Shown here: positions 1-9,150 of the stretch, piece after piece
Position numbering within the stretch: the stretch's first letter is position 1
Layout of the letters: the number at the start of each line of letters is the position of its first letter
DNA from: Thermococcus sibiricus MM 739
GTDB lineage: Archaea; Methanobacteriota_B; Thermococci; Thermococcales; Thermococcaceae
Reading direction: 5' to 3'
Length of the DNA stretch: 64,000 bases
NCBI RefSeq assembly: GCF_000022545.1
Contig: NC_012883.1
Span: forward strand, 922,276-986,275
Made by a program: the position numbers and the translations under genes
The notes under the pieces: generated by a model
What the model saw: only the letters and a program-made list of their open reading frames with translations
What the model was told of the DNA's origin: nothing
Databases searched by the model: none

Positions 1-2
1 GA

Positions 3-1001
3 ACAAGATATCTTGAGCCTATTTTTTCAAAACTTGAGAAAGACCTGAAACCAATATTGGATAAAATTCTCGAAGAAGGCAAAGTTCCAAAAGAACATCC
101 ATTAGAAACAGAAAAATATGACACTGAATCAATGAAAGAGGTCAACTTGAAAATCCTTGAGCTCTTAGGATATCCATTAGGCGTAAAAGGAAGACTCGAT
201 ATCTCACCCCACCCCTTCACAACCGAATTTGGAATCCACGATGTTAGAATAACAACAAGATACGAGGGCTTTGATTTCAGAAGGACTCTCCTCGCAGTAG
301 TTCACGAATTTGGACACGCCCTTTATGAGTTACAGATAGACGAAAAGCTCATGTTCTCGCCAATAGCAGGTGGAGTTTCTCTTGGGGTCCATGAAAGTCA
401 AAGCAGATTCTGGGAAAATATAATCGGGAGAAGCAGAGAATTTGTAGAGCTTATTTATCCAGTTTTAAAAGAAAAACTGCCTTTCATGAATAAATACTCT
501 GCAGAGGATCTCTACACATATTTCAATATGGTAAGACCAGATTATATTAGAGTAGAAGCTGATGAAGTCACATACAACATGCACATTCTCCTTAGATACA
601 AACTCGAAAAAATGATGGTGAATGAATCTGTAAAGGCCAAAGACTTGCCAGAACTCTGGAACGAGGAAATGGAAAGACTCCTTGGGATAAGACCTAAGAA
701 CTACAAAGAAGGAATCCTTCAGGATATACACTGGGCCCATGCCACAGTAGGTTATTTCCCCACATACAGTCTTGGAACATTGTTAGCAACCCAAATCAAA
801 AGTTATATATCAAAGGATATGCCTGACTTCTATGAAAAAATAGCAAGAGGAGAATTCGGCCCAATAAGAGAATGGCTCAGGGAGAAGGTACACAAGTATG
901 GAAGCACTTACCCACCAACTGAGCTCTTAGAGAGGAGCTTTGGAGAGAGTGTAAACCCAGAGTACTTCATCAAATACCTAAAAGAGAAATACTTGGATTG
1001 A
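3..1001 (+). CDS. M32 (Taq-type) metallocarboxypeptidase, 5' end outside window
   Basis: Cytosolic zinc carboxypeptidase that removes C-terminal residues from peptides. The frame is open from the first full codon at base 3, so the gene starts left of the window. 332 residues are present, against about 500 for the family, so roughly the first third is missing. The zinc motif HEFGH is encoded at 303-317, and the HESQSRFWEN segment that follows in M32 enzymes begins at 390. The C-terminal part (PTYSLGTLLATQ, then PTELLERSFGES) is also typical of the family. It ends 14 bases before the convergent ASCH gene. The family assignment is secure; substrate preference cannot be read. Confidence 0.95.
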   Translation, partial: TRYLEPIFSKLEKDLKPILDKILEEGKVPKEHPLETEKYDTESMKEVNLKILELLGYPLGVKGRLDISPHPFTTEFGIHDVRITTRYEGFDFRRTLLAVVHEFGHALYELQIDEKLMFSPIAGGVSLGVHESQSRFWENIIGRSREFVELIYPVLKEKLPFMNKYSAEDLYTYFNMVRPDYIRVEADEVTYNMHILLRYKLEKMMVNESVKAKDLPELWNEEMERLLGIRPKNYKEGILQDIHWAHATVGYFPTYSLGTLLATQIKSYISKDMPDFYEKIARGEFGPIREWLREKVHKYGSTYPPTELLERSFGESVNPEYFIKYLKEKYLD

Positions 1002-1015
1002 GCCCTCTTTTCTTT

Positions 1016-1348
1016 TTATTCTTCGAGAATCGGCTCAATTTCAATAGCAACTACACCATATTTTTTCTCTTCTTCTTCAGTGTAAAATTGACGATAGATT
1101 TTCACTCCTTCTTCAATATTGTGAACTCCTGGCAAAACTCGTTCAATTCCTTCTCTTTCAAGCATCTCCTTAAAGGAAGGATATTTCTTGATAGATTTAA
1201 CCTTCACCTTCAACTTCCCCTCAAAAATTATCACATCTCCAGGATTTATCTGTCTCCGCTTTTCATCGTAAAGCCTTCCCTCGACCTTCTTTTTTCCATT
1301 TCTGATTAGGTCTAAATACTCTTCTTTAAGGCCCATTTCCCATTCCAT
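1016..1348 (-). CDS. ASCH-domain protein
   Basis: A 110-residue single-domain protein with the ASCH (PUA-like) pattern: an N-terminal GLKEEYLDLIRNGKKKVEGR helix and strand, a PGDVIIFEG strand pair and a KVKSI strand. ASCH domains are thought to bind RNA or modified nucleosides, and some hydrolyse acetylated cytidine; no specific activity can be assigned here. The ATG at 1348 follows GGTGA with a 4-base gap. It begins 8 bases after the stop of the FAD oxidoreductase on the same strand, so the two are probably one transcript. The family is well supported, the function is not. Confidence 0.85.
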   Translation of the reverse strand: MEWEMGLKEEYLDLIRNGKKKVEGRLYDEKRRQINPGDVIIFEGKLKVKVKSIKKYPSFKEMLEREGIERVLPGVHNIEEGVKIYRQFYTEEEEKKYGVVAIEIEPILEE

Positions 1349-1356
1349 GCTCTCAC

Positions 1357-2472
1357 CTATACAAGATATCTCAAAAGCATTGGGAAAACCCTTAAACCTC
1401 TAGCAAGGAGCTTGGGATTTTTCACAATAGCACTTATGGTCTTTTTATGATCATCAAAGTCGGCATATGTTTCAATAACGTTTTTGGCTTCATCGCTGGA
1501 AAATATCTCAAAGAATTTTTCAATCTGATCCTGATTGAGAGCTTTGAAAAGTCGTCTAATCCTAAGGCCAAAGGAAATTTGTTTCTTTATATCCTTGCAG
1601 AGATCTTCATACATTTTTAGATTTCCTCTTCTAATTGAGTATCTAAGAGCATGAGAGCAAAGCATTCCGTAAACAATTCCTCCTGCAGTTAATGGCTTTA
1701 TTTGAAGTGCTGCATCTCCCACCAGTGCAATATTTCCCTTTACCCAAGGTTTTCTAAAACCTAAACCTACATTGCCTGCTTTTATCTCCACAATATTGGT
1801 TTCTTTAAGAAGTTTAAGTTTCAAAAACCGAAAGAGACGGTCATATGTACCAAAGGTTCCCAATCTGGCATTGAAGTTATTTATAGGGGCTAACCACATG
1901 AAGAATTCGTTATTAATCTCTTTGTTCACCCATATTTCCACAAAATCCGTTCTATTGAAATCTCCAACAACTTCGACTTCGTATCCACTTAAAAACTCAG
2001 CATCGGTTCTCGCTCCAATCTCTTGAGCCACCTTGCTATTTAGTCCGTCAGCCCCCACGTAGAAATCGGCCTCAATTTCAAACTTTTCATTGAACCTCTG
2101 GACAATGGCCTTTCTATTCTTAAATCCTAAAAATCTAGCCCCCATATAATACTCTGCACCATGTCTGATAGCGTTTTCCGCAAGTTTTCGTTCTAATAAC
2201 TTTCTATCTACTACATATGCTTGAGGAGTTGGTCTTTCTATCTCAAAGCTCTGTATTCTCGAATAAAATACTGCTCCTCTTAATTTGTTAATAATAGCTT
2301 CTTTAGGAAGATTGAGCTTTTCATAGTTTTCCGCTCCCATAATTCCAGTACAAGCTTTTCCTCCAAAAGAGTTCTTTGCCTCTAAAACCACAACTTTGAA
2401 CTCACTTGCAAGAAGATTTGCTAGATAATTACCCACAGGACCTCCACCAATTATTGCAACATCATATCTCAT
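1357..2472 (-). CDS. FAD-dependent oxidoreductase, geranylgeranyl reductase-like
   Basis: A 371-residue flavoprotein of the geranylgeranyl reductase/digeranylgeranylglycerophospholipid reductase type. The N-terminus carries the Rossmann motif GGGPVGNYLA, followed by VVVLEAK (adenosine-ribose acidic residue) and the CTGIMG segment seen in archaeal GGR proteins. A second FAD motif, GNIALVGDAALQIKPL, lies near residue 265. Archaeal relatives saturate isoprenoid chains of membrane lipids, but the group also includes unassigned oxidoreductases, so the role here is inferred. The frame could start at TTG 2484, but GGTGA lies 5 bases before the ATG at 2472, which I chose. It is transcribed divergently from pcp. 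Confidence 0.82.
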   Translation of the reverse strand: MRYDVAIIGGGPVGNYLANLLASEFKVVVLEAKNSFGGKACTGIMGAENYEKLNLPKEAIINKLRGAVFYSRIQSFEIERPTPQAYVVDRKLLERKLAENAIRHGAEYYMGARFLGFKNRKAIVQRFNEKFEIEADFYVGADGLNSKVAQEIGARTDAEFLSGYEVEVVGDFNRTDFVEIWVNKEINNEFFMWLAPINNFNARLGTFGTYDRLFRFLKLKLLKETNIVEIKAGNVGLGFRKPWVKGNIALVGDAALQIKPLTAGGIVYGMLCSHALRYSIRRGNLKMYEDLCKDIKKQISFGLRIRRLFKALNQDQIEKFFEIFSSDEAKNVIETYADFDDHKKTISAIVKNPKLLARGLRVFPMLLRYLV

Positions 2473-2535
2473 GAGCTTCACCAAGGAAGTGTAAGTTTTA
2501 AATCCTAATTAAACTTTTAGTTTTTGGTGATGCAT

Positions 2536-3138
2536 GTGAAAGTTTTAGTTACAGGGTTTGAGCCTTTTGGGGAAGAAAAAATAAACCCTTCTTGGGAAGC
2601 TGTTAAAAATCTCTCAAAAGAGATCAACGAGGCCGAAATTATCAAAAAGAGACTTCCAGTATCATTCAAGGCCATCAAAAAGAAACTACCAAAAATTATT
2701 GATGAATCCATGCCCGAGGTAATAATTTTAACCGGGCAAGCTGGAGGTAGAGTGAATATTAATGTCGAGAGAGTTGCCATAAATGTAATGGACTCAAAAA
2801 AAGAAGATAATGACGGATATAAACCAGAAGATGAACCAATTTTTGAAAACGCTCCTGCAGCATACTTTTCCACTCTACCAATAAGAAGGATCGTAAATGC
2901 GCTCAAACACAATAAGATTCCCGCTACAATCTCAAATACTGCTGGAACTTATGTGTGTAACACAGCGATGTATGTTGCTCTACATCACACCACATTAAAT
3001 GGGTTAAATGCCAAAACAGGCTTTATTCACGTACCATACATCCCTGAACAGGTTTTGGAAAAAACACAACCCTTTATGAGCCTTGAAATGATAGAGAAAG
3101 CAATAGAAATAGCAATAAAAGAAAGTATAAAAAGCTAA
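2536..3138 (+). CDS. pcp: Pyrrolidone-carboxylate peptidase (C15)
   Basis: Removes N-terminal pyroglutamate from peptides; a soluble C15 cysteine peptidase. The 200 residues open with the family signature [10 protein letters not shown]. The catalytic set is visible: Glu in NVERVAIN, Cys in GTYVCNTAM and His in [11 protein letters not shown]. Length matches archaeal enzymes (200-220). The start is GTG at 2536, because GGTGA at 2526-2530 sits 5 bases before it; TTG 2524 upstream has no ribosome site. It converges on proS and their stop regions overlap by 4 bases. Confidence 0.95.
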   Translation: MKVLVTGFEPFGEEKINPSWEAVKNLSKEINEAEIIKKRLPVSFKAIKKKLPKIIDESMPEVIILTGQAGGRVNINVERVAINVMDSKKEDNDGYKPEDEPIFENAPAAYFSTLPIRRIVNALKHNKIPATISNTAGTYVCNTAMYVALHHTTLNGLNAKTGFIHVPYIPEQVLEKTQPFMSLEMIEKAIEIAIKESIKS

Positions 3139-4601
3139 TAGGTTCTTGCAAATCTTGCTACATACTTTGCATCTTTTCCACAGTTAGCACATTTCTTTCC
3201 TTCGATTTTTGCCGTTTCTTCAGGGTATGGAATCCCCAACATACTGGCATCAAGTATTTCTTCCATTTCTACACCACAGCCTTTTTCACCACACCATGGT
3301 AATTCCACTACACCTCTTCTGTCTTCAAAGAGCTTTTTAGCTTCCTCCAATGTGTCTACTCTCTTTATGTGAGTCTCTAAGAATTCCCTTGCCCTATCGT
3401 AGAGATTCTCTATGATTGCATCAAGGGTCTTCCTGGCCTCTTCAACGAGGTTCTCTCTCTTCACTGTGAACTTTTCAAACGTGTCTCTTCTAGCAAATAC
3501 TGCTTGGTTTTCCTCGACATCTTTTGGACCGACTTCGATTCTCAGTGGCACTCCTTTGATTTCCCAATCATAGAACTTTCTTCCGGGCCTTACATCCTCT
3601 CTATCATCCACATGAATTCTCAGGCCCGCAGTTTTGAGCTCTTCTGCTATTTCTTTAGCATATGCATTTACATCGTAGGGTGACTCTTTCATTGGAATTG
3701 GAATTACCACTACCTGCACAGGAGCTATGGTTGGAGGCAATACAAGACCGCTGTCGTCTCCATGAACTCCCATAATGGCAGCCACAAGTCTCTCACTCAT
3801 ACCAAATGTTGTTTGATGTACATACTCATGTGTCCCTTCCTCTGTCTCATATGTAATCTCATAGGCCTTAGCAAAATTCTGTTTGTAGTGGTGCATAGTA
3901 CCAATTTGCAGGGTTCTCCCATCTGGCATTATAACTTCAGCCCCAAGTGAATAAAACGCACCAGGGAACTTATCCCAGTCAGGCCGCTTTGAAACTATAT
4001 ATGGCAGCGCGAGGTTCTTGGCAAGATTATCAAATATTTCTAGATCTTCTCTTATTTGTCTCTCAGCGTCCTCAAAGCTATCATGTGCAGTGTGAGATTC
4101 GAAGAACCTACTTATTTCCCTAACTCTGATTAAAGGCCTAGTGTGTTTTGTTTCATAACGATACACATTAACTATCTGGTATATTTTAAATGGCAGATCC
4201 GCATGAGACCTAATCCATAAATTAAACATGGGGTACATGGCGGTTTCGCTTGTGGGTCTTAGAATTAGTTTTACATCAAGGGGTCTTTCACCAGCATGTG
4301 TGACCCATAAAACTTCTCCATGAAAACCCGCTATATGTTCAGCTTCCCTTTCAAATTCACTTTCAGGGATTAGTGCTGGGAACAAGACTTCATTGTGCCC
4401 AGTTCTCACCATTTCCATATGGATTAAGTTTTCTATGTTCCTCATGATCCTAAGGCCATAAGGTAGCCATACGTTCATTCCCTTCACTGGATATCTCTTA
4501 TCTTGAATCTCTGCAAGTTCTATCATTTCGTTGTACCATTCACTAAACTCGTTCATCCATCTTTCTCGTTTTACCTCTGTTACTTTGTTAACATTTTCCA
4601 T
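3135..4601 (-). CDS. proS: Prolyl-tRNA synthetase, archaeal/eukaryal type
   Basis: Class II synthetase that charges tRNA-Pro. The 488 residues are full length for the archaeal form, which lacks the bacterial editing insert. Visible features are motif 2 ([19 protein letters not shown]), the motif 3 region ([16 protein letters not shown]), an anticodon-binding domain from about residue 290, and a C-terminal zinc-binding domain with Cys pairs in WCGEKGCG and CANCGKD. The protein ends in the ARFARTY tail typical of this form. The ATG at 4601 follows GGTGAT with a TTT spacer. It is divergent from the hydroxyacid dehydrogenase gene. Confidence 0.97.
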   Translation of the reverse strand: MENVNKVTEVKRERWMNEFSEWYNEMIELAEIQDKRYPVKGMNVWLPYGLRIMRNIENLIHMEMVRTGHNEVLFPALIPESEFEREAEHIAGFHGEVLWVTHAGERPLDVKLILRPTSETAMYPMFNLWIRSHADLPFKIYQIVNVYRYETKHTRPLIRVREISRFFESHTAHDSFEDAERQIREDLEIFDNLAKNLALPYIVSKRPDWDKFPGAFYSLGAEVIMPDGRTLQIGTMHHYKQNFAKAYEITYETEEGTHEYVHQTTFGMSERLVAAIMGVHGDDSGLVLPPTIAPVQVVVIPIPMKESPYDVNAYAKEIAEELKTAGLRIHVDDREDVRPGRKFYDWEIKGVPLRIEVGPKDVEENQAVFARRDTFEKFTVKRENLVEEARKTLDAIIENLYDRAREFLETHIKRVDTLEEAKKLFEDRRGVVELPWCGEKGCGVEMEEILDASMLGIPYPEETAKIEGKKCANCGKDAKYVARFARTY

Positions 4602-4709
4602 AAAATCACCACCTATCCATTAAAAACCCCCAATATTTTTTAATCTTTCGCAAATAAAATTAGGAAGATTTATTAACATGTTTCGATAAGGATTTTAAAG
4701 GTGAAGTCT

Positions 4710-5711
4710 ATGAAGCCAAAAGTGTTAGTATTGTTTAACATGAAAAGTAATGCCATGAAACTCCTAAAAGAATATTGTGATGTTGATGTTATGGTCTATC
4801 CGACCAAGGAAGAAGTGCTGCAAGTAATAGGAGCATATGATGGGTTAATAGTCTCTCCACTAAATCTTGTAGATAAGGAAATCATAGAACATGGCAAAAA
4901 ACTTAAAGTGATAAGCACCCAGTCAGCAGGCTACGATCATATAGATATTAATGCAGCTACTGAAAAGGGTATATACGTTACCAAAGTTAGCGGGATTCTA
5001 AGCGAAGCAGTTGCGGAGTTTGCTGTTGGATTAACAATAGCACTTCTAAGAAAAATAGCTTATTCAGATAGATTTATCAGAAAGGGTCTCTGGGATTCCC
5101 ACAAAACCATATGGGGATGGTACAAAGAAATGGAAACCTTACATGGCAAAAAAATTGGAATCTTAGGAATGGGATCCATTGGAAAGGGGATAGCAAGAAG
5201 AATGAAAGCAATGAACACAGAAATCTATTACTGGAGCAGGACCAGAAAAGAAGACATTGAGAAAGAAGTAAACGCCAAATGGCTTCCGATTAATGATGTA
5301 TTAAAAGAAAGCGATATAGTGATATTGGCACTCCCATCCACTCCTGAAACTTATCACATAATTAATGAGGAAACGCTTGAACTTTTAAAAGGGAAATATC
5401 TGGTGAACGTGGGTAGAGGTAGCCTCGTAGATGAGAAAGTCCTCATAAAGGCATTAAAAGAAGGGAATCTTAAAGGATTCGCTACAGACGTTTTTGAAAA
5501 AGAGCCCATTCAAGAAAGTGAACTTTTCGAGATGGAGTGGGAAACAGTATTAACTCCCCATCATGCTGGGCTAGCACAAGAAGCTATGGAAGACATGGCA
5601 CTCCAGGCGGTTAATAATTTGCTTGAAATCTTAATGGGGAATGTTTCCGAGAACCTCGTAAACAGGGATGTGTTAAAAGTAAGACCAATAGAAGATATTA
5701 AGATGTTCTAA
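4710..5711 (+). CDS. D-2-hydroxyacid dehydrogenase (glyoxylate/hydroxypyruvate reductase-like)
   Basis: NAD(P)-dependent reductase of 2-oxo acids, 333 residues. The cofactor site is GILGMGSIGKGIARR. Catalytic Arg (NVGRGSLVDE), Glu (FEKEP) and His (TPHHAGLAQE) are all in place. Substrate cannot be told; relatives include glyoxylate reductases and formate or lactate dehydrogenase-like enzymes. GGTGA at 4700-4704 places the start at ATG 4710 rather than GTG 4701. A TATA-like ATTTATTAA lies around 4668-4676. Its 3' end converges on serA, with a palindromic AT-rich gap between them. Confidence 0.88.
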   Translation: MKPKVLVLFNMKSNAMKLLKEYCDVDVMVYPTKEEVLQVIGAYDGLIVSPLNLVDKEIIEHGKKLKVISTQSAGYDHIDINAATEKGIYVTKVSGILSEAVAEFAVGLTIALLRKIAYSDRFIRKGLWDSHKTIWGWYKEMETLHGKKIGILGMGSIGKGIARRMKAMNTEIYYWSRTRKEDIEKEVNAKWLPINDVLKESDIVILALPSTPETYHIINEETLELLKGKYLVNVGRGSLVDEKVLIKALKEGNLKGFATDVFEKEPIQESELFEMEWETVLTPHHAGLAQEAMEDMALQAVNNLLEILMGNVSENLVNRDVLKVRPIEDIKMF

Positions 5712-5723
5712 CTTTTTACTTTT

Positions 5724-5741
5724 AACTTATAAGTTATAACT
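5724..5741. repeat. Overlapping AT-rich palindromes between convergent genes
   Basis: AACTTATAAGTT (5724-5735) is a perfect 12-base palindrome, overlapped by the palindrome AGTTATAACT (5732-5741). A very similar element with the same AAGTT(A/C)TAACTAAAAA tail lies at 16614-16643. Both copies sit at 3' ends of genes, so a termination or transcript-end role is possible. This is inference from position only. Confidence 0.5.
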
Positions 5742-5763
5742 AAAAACAAAAAGAGAAGAGCGA

Positions 5764-6678
5764 CTAACCTACAAGAACCTTGACAACCTTCTCTGCAACT
5801 TCCATGCCTGCTCTCGCTTGAGCTTCAACTGTAGATGCACCTATATGTGGAGTAAGTATTACATTGTCAAATTTTGTCAATGGGTGATCCTTTGGAAGAG
5901 GTTCCTCCTCAAAGACATCTAAGGCTGCTCCGGCAATCCATCCTTCTTCAAGTGCCTTTACTAAAGCATTAGTATCAACAATTGGCCCTCTTGATGTATT
6001 TATAAGCACTGCAGTGGATTTCATGAGCTTTAATTTCTCTTCATTAATCAGGTGGTAAGTGCTCTCCAAGAGAGGAACGTGGATTGTAATGACATCACTA
6101 TTCTTTAAGAGATATTCAAGTTCAACAAACTCTGCTCCTATTTCCTTTGCTCGTTCATAATTTTTGTATACATCGTAGAGAAGAACGTTCATCCCTATGG
6201 TCTTTGCGATTTTCCCAACATTGTATCCTATCCTTCCAAAACCGATTATTCCAAGGGTCTTGCCTTCAAGTTCAAACCCCATGCATTGCTTCTTGGGCCA
6301 TGCTCCTTCTCTTATCTTCCTATCAGCAAAGGCCACTTTTCTTGCAATGTTAAACATTAATGCCACGGCCAATTCAGCAACACTTCTACTTGAGGCCGTT
6401 GGGGCATTGACTACCTCGATTCCTTTGCTCTTTGCATACTCAACATCTACATTATCTAGGCCCACCCCTGCCCTTGCTATCACTTTAAGACTTGGAGCAG
6501 CATCAATAATTTCCTTTGTTACTTTGGGCTTACTCCTAACTATTATTCCGCTAACGTCTTTAACAAGTTCTTTAAGCCTATCTTGATCGGGGTATTCTTC
6601 ATAAACAACTTCTAATCCAGCATTCTTTAAAACCTCGATTGCTTTTTCGTGTAACGGTGCAGCCACCAATACTTTCAT
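5764..6678 (-). CDS. serA: D-3-phosphoglycerate dehydrogenase, short form
   Basis: First step of serine synthesis: 3-phosphoglycerate to 3-phosphohydroxypyruvate. The 304-residue protein lacks the C-terminal ACT and intervening domains of longer SerA proteins, as is usual in Thermococcales. Cofactor motif is GIIGFGRIGYNVGK; substrate and catalytic motifs are VRSKPKVT, NTSRGPIVD, FEEEP and TPHIGASTVEA. The ATG at 6678 is preferred over TTG 6684 because AGGAGGGG precedes it. The upstream DUF47 gene stops at 6681, so the pair is translationally coupled. It could act on another 2-hydroxyacid, but the motif set favours SerA. Confidence 0.88.
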   Translation of the reverse strand: MKVLVAAPLHEKAIEVLKNAGLEVVYEEYPDQDRLKELVKDVSGIIVRSKPKVTKEIIDAAPSLKVIARAGVGLDNVDVEYAKSKGIEVVNAPTASSRSVAELAVALMFNIARKVAFADRKIREGAWPKKQCMGFELEGKTLGIIGFGRIGYNVGKIAKTIGMNVLLYDVYKNYERAKEIGAEFVELEYLLKNSDVITIHVPLLESTYHLINEEKLKLMKSTAVLINTSRGPIVDTNALVKALEEGWIAGAALDVFEEEPLPKDHPLTKFDNVILTPHIGASTVEAQARAGMEVAEKVVKVLVG

Positions 6679-6680
6679 TT

Positions 6681-7328
6681 TCAACCCCTCCTTTTTAATG
6701 CAATCAACAATACCTGGTCGGAGGCATCTTCAGCCCTATCAGCTATGTCTCCGATTTTAGTCACCACTTGATTCCATATAAACTTTGCAAAAGTTGTTAT
6801 ACTTTCGCTTTCAAAAACTTTTCTCAAAAGAGTATACTCAATTTTATCCGCGTCTTCTTCTGCAAGTTCAGTTTTTTTCGCATACTCAATAGCCCCATCA
6901 ACATTAGTATTGAGCATCTTCACTGACTTTTCCACTAATTTATATGTCTCCAACGAGGCATTCAATAGATCTAGAATCTCTTTCTTTAGGTCTGGGGGTG
7001 TCTTAGGCTTAGCTAGAATTAATGCATGGGCAGCACTCTCTGCTGCATCTGCTACGCTATCTATAAGTTCAGACAATTTAGCATAATCTCCTCTATTCAC
7101 AGGTAGAAAAGCTCCCTGATAGAGCATTGCTTCAATCTCTCTTCTAAGCTCGTCAGCAACCCTTTCTTGATTTTCAACTTCTTTCATTAAAACTTCGGCC
7201 TTTTCGATGTCACCCGCCAAATAAGTCTCCATCAGTTCATATAGTTTCTTTATTGTAAGTCCAACAGCCTCGAGATGTTCATCTATAGCTTTAAAGACAT
7301 TATCCTCCTTCCCACCAAATATTGGCAT
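6681..7328 (-). CDS. DUF47/PhoU-like protein
   Basis: A 215-residue all-helical protein of the DUF47 (TIGR00153) family, related to PhoU and usually linked to phosphate uptake through PiT permeases. It begins MPIFGGKEDNVF and contains the conserved VADAAESAAH and IGDIADRAEDASDQ helices that bind metal clusters in PhoU-like folds. The frame reaches TTG 7358, but ATG 7328 after CGGGGGAAAAA matches the family start. A second DUF47 gene lies beside a PiT transporter at 28858, while this one sits between panE and serA with no transporter, so its partner is unclear. Confidence 0.85.
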   Translation of the reverse strand: MPIFGGKEDNVFKAIDEHLEAVGLTIKKLYELMETYLAGDIEKAEVLMKEVENQERVADELRREIEAMLYQGAFLPVNRGDYAKLSELIDSVADAAESAAHALILAKPKTPPDLKKEILDLLNASLETYKLVEKSVKMLNTNVDGAIEYAKKTELAEEDADKIEYTLLRKVFESESITTFAKFIWNQVVTKIGDIADRAEDASDQVLLIALKRRG

Positions 7329-7362
7329 TTTTTTCCCCCGGGATATAATACCAATCAAGTCT

Positions 7363-8265
7363 TTATTTAGTTTGTGGAATCTCCTTGGCTTTCACCATGC
7401 TCCAAAGGGCAAAGTTCAATGGCACCTCTAGTCCAATTTTCCTGCCATATTCGATTATTTTACCATTTATAAAATCTATCTCCGTCTTTTTCTTTCGTCG
7501 AATATCTTGAAGCATGGAGTTATAATTTTCTCTCGTCTGTTCGAGGGTTTCAATTAAGAGTTCCATTGGATGTTTCTCAAACTTTACTCCGAGTTGGGTT
7601 GCGACTTGACATCCCTCTTTAACAACCTCCTTAGCCAACTTAAGCAGGTATTCATTTTCCAAGATCTTCACATTCTTAACTTCCATAATAGCGCCAATCG
7701 GATTTATTGCGGAATTCACTATGGCCTTTGACCACTTCCATCCTTCAATATTTTCACTGAGCTCAGTTTTTAATCCGGCTTTGTTGAAAATCTCTATTAA
7801 TTCGGCGGTAAACGGACTTATTCCCCTAGGATAATCCCCTATTATCGTGATCCCCCTTCCAACCCACTTAACAACCCCCCATCTTTCTATCATGGCCCCA
7901 TTAGTCGTTATTCCACCCAAGACATTTTTTGTATATCTTAAAGCCTCTTCTTCATTTCCTAGACCATTTTGTATGCTTAGTATCCATGTATTTTTCCCGA
8001 TACTCTCTCGAGCACACTCAAGAGCATATTCAGTGGAATGTGACTTTGTTGAAAGGATTATTAAATCAGGGGGCTCGGAAGGCATGCGAGTGAGAGCTTC
8101 CGGATAAACTGTGAATTCCTCAATCCCAACTATCTTAAGGCCATTCCTATTTATCTCCTTCACATGCTCTTCTCTACCTATCAATATCACATCTTCACCA
8201 ACTCTTGACAAAAGGGCCCCAAAAAGGGAGCCTATTGAACCTGCTCCAAGGATGTAAATCTTCAT
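7363..8265 (-). CDS. panE: 2-dehydropantoate 2-reductase
   Basis: NADPH-dependent reduction of ketopantoate to pantoate in coenzyme A synthesis. The 300 residues show the Rossmann motif ILGAGSIGSLFGALLS, the STKSHST segment, the QNGLGNEE catalytic-region motif with invariant Asn, and the KW.K catalytic Lys region (EGWKWSKAIVNSAINPIGA). The ATG at 8265 follows GGTGATA. It overlaps the stop of a tiny upstream membrane ORF by ATGA, so the two are probably cotranslated. Length and motifs fit the family well. Confidence 0.93.
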   Translation of the reverse strand: MKIYILGAGSIGSLFGALLSRVGEDVILIGREEHVKEINRNGLKIVGIEEFTVYPEALTRMPSEPPDLIILSTKSHSTEYALECARESIGKNTWILSIQNGLGNEEEALRYTKNVLGGITTNGAMIERWGVVKWVGRGITIIGDYPRGISPFTAELIEIFNKAGLKTELSENIEGWKWSKAIVNSAINPIGAIMEVKNVKILENEYLLKLAKEVVKEGCQVATQLGVKFEKHPMELLIETLEQTRENYNSMLQDIRRKKKTEIDFINGKIIEYGRKIGLEVPLNFALWSMVKAKEIPQTK

Positions 8266-8360
8266 ATTATCACCTCAAAAAGATGGGAGTTGCTTAGGAC
8301 ATAGAGAGAAAGTGCAAAAACTACAAGGTAAATTAACATTTCAAATTTTTTTCTCTCCAT
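8262..8360 (-). CDS. Small membrane protein upstream of panE
   Basis: A 32-residue ORF, MERKKFEMLI followed by a hydrophobic stretch (LVVFALSLYVL) and a short tail. GGTGG lies 4 bases before the ATG at 8360 and the stop overlaps the panE start as ATGA. This is good translational evidence for so short a frame. One transmembrane helix is likely; function is unknown. It was not recognised as any named family. Confidence 0.55.
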   Translation of the reverse strand: MERKKFEMLIYLVVFALSLYVLSNSHLFEVII

Positions 8361-8409
8361 CTTTCCACCGTAATCATTTTAATACTTAATCCTTAAATAT
8401 CTTGTAGTT

Positions 8410-9150
8410 ATGAAGCTAAAGGTGATACTTGTAGAACCAGAATACCCAATAAATTTGGGGGCCATTGCAAGGGTCATGAAAAACTTTGGGGTTACCGATC
8501 TCATTCTTGTTAATCCAAAAGTTAGCCCAAACAATAAAATAGCTAGGACGTTTGCAGTTCATGCTGTGGACATTTTAGAAAATGCCAAAATACATGAGAG
8601 CCTTGAAGAAGCATTAAATACGGTGGATTTAGCTATCGGGACAAGTGGACTTGCTGGAGGTGATTACATCCCAGAAAGAGCCCCCATATCTCCTGAAGAG
8701 TTTGCTAAGCGTCTTTCTATATATGACGGTGAGATAGGGTTAGTCTTTGGAAGAGAAAGTAGGGGATTAGACAATGAAGAGCTTAAAAAGCTAGATTTCA
8801 CAGTCACCATTCCTACAAGTGAGGAATACCCAATAATGAATTTAAGTCACGCAGTTGCCGTGATACTTTACGAAGTGTTCAAACAAAAATTAAAGAATAA
8901 CCCAACGGAAGTTAAGCGAAGATTGAGAAAATCAACAAGGCAAGAAAGAGAAATGTTGGTGGAGTTTTGGGCAAAGTTCCTTGACACTCTTGAATATCCA
9001 AAGGATTTGGAGAAAAGAAGATTTTATGTTCTAATGTTCAAGCGTTTTTTGGGCAGAGGCTTTATATATGCAAAGGAAGTTCATTCTTTATATGGGCCTT
9101 TGAGAAGGGCCATTAAGCTTCTTGAGAGGTGTAAAAATGATATCAATTAA
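8410..9150 (+). CDS. trmJ: tRNA (cytidine/uridine-32-2'-O)-methyltransferase, SPOUT family
   Basis: S-adenosylmethionine-dependent 2'-O-methylation of nucleotide 32 in tRNA, inferred from similarity to TrmJ. The 246 residues contain the SPOUT knot motifs: EPEYPINLGAIARVMKNFG (motif 1), GLVFGRESRGLDNEEL (motif 2) and IPTSEEYPIMNLSHAVAVI (motif 3). A C-terminal extension with basic residues probably aids tRNA binding. No GGTGA precedes the ATG; AT-rich TATA-like sequence at about 8376-8399 suggests a leaderless or near-leaderless message. It heads a run with ogt and the TPR gene, each overlapping the next. Confidence 0.88.
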   Translation: MKLKVILVEPEYPINLGAIARVMKNFGVTDLILVNPKVSPNNKIARTFAVHAVDILENAKIHESLEEALNTVDLAIGTSGLAGGDYIPERAPISPEEFAKRLSIYDGEIGLVFGRESRGLDNEELKKLDFTVTIPTSEEYPIMNLSHAVAVILYEVFKQKLKNNPTEVKRRLRKSTRQEREMLVEFWAKFLDTLEYPKDLEKRRFYVLMFKRFLGRGFIYAKEVHSLYGPLRRAIKLLERCKNDIN

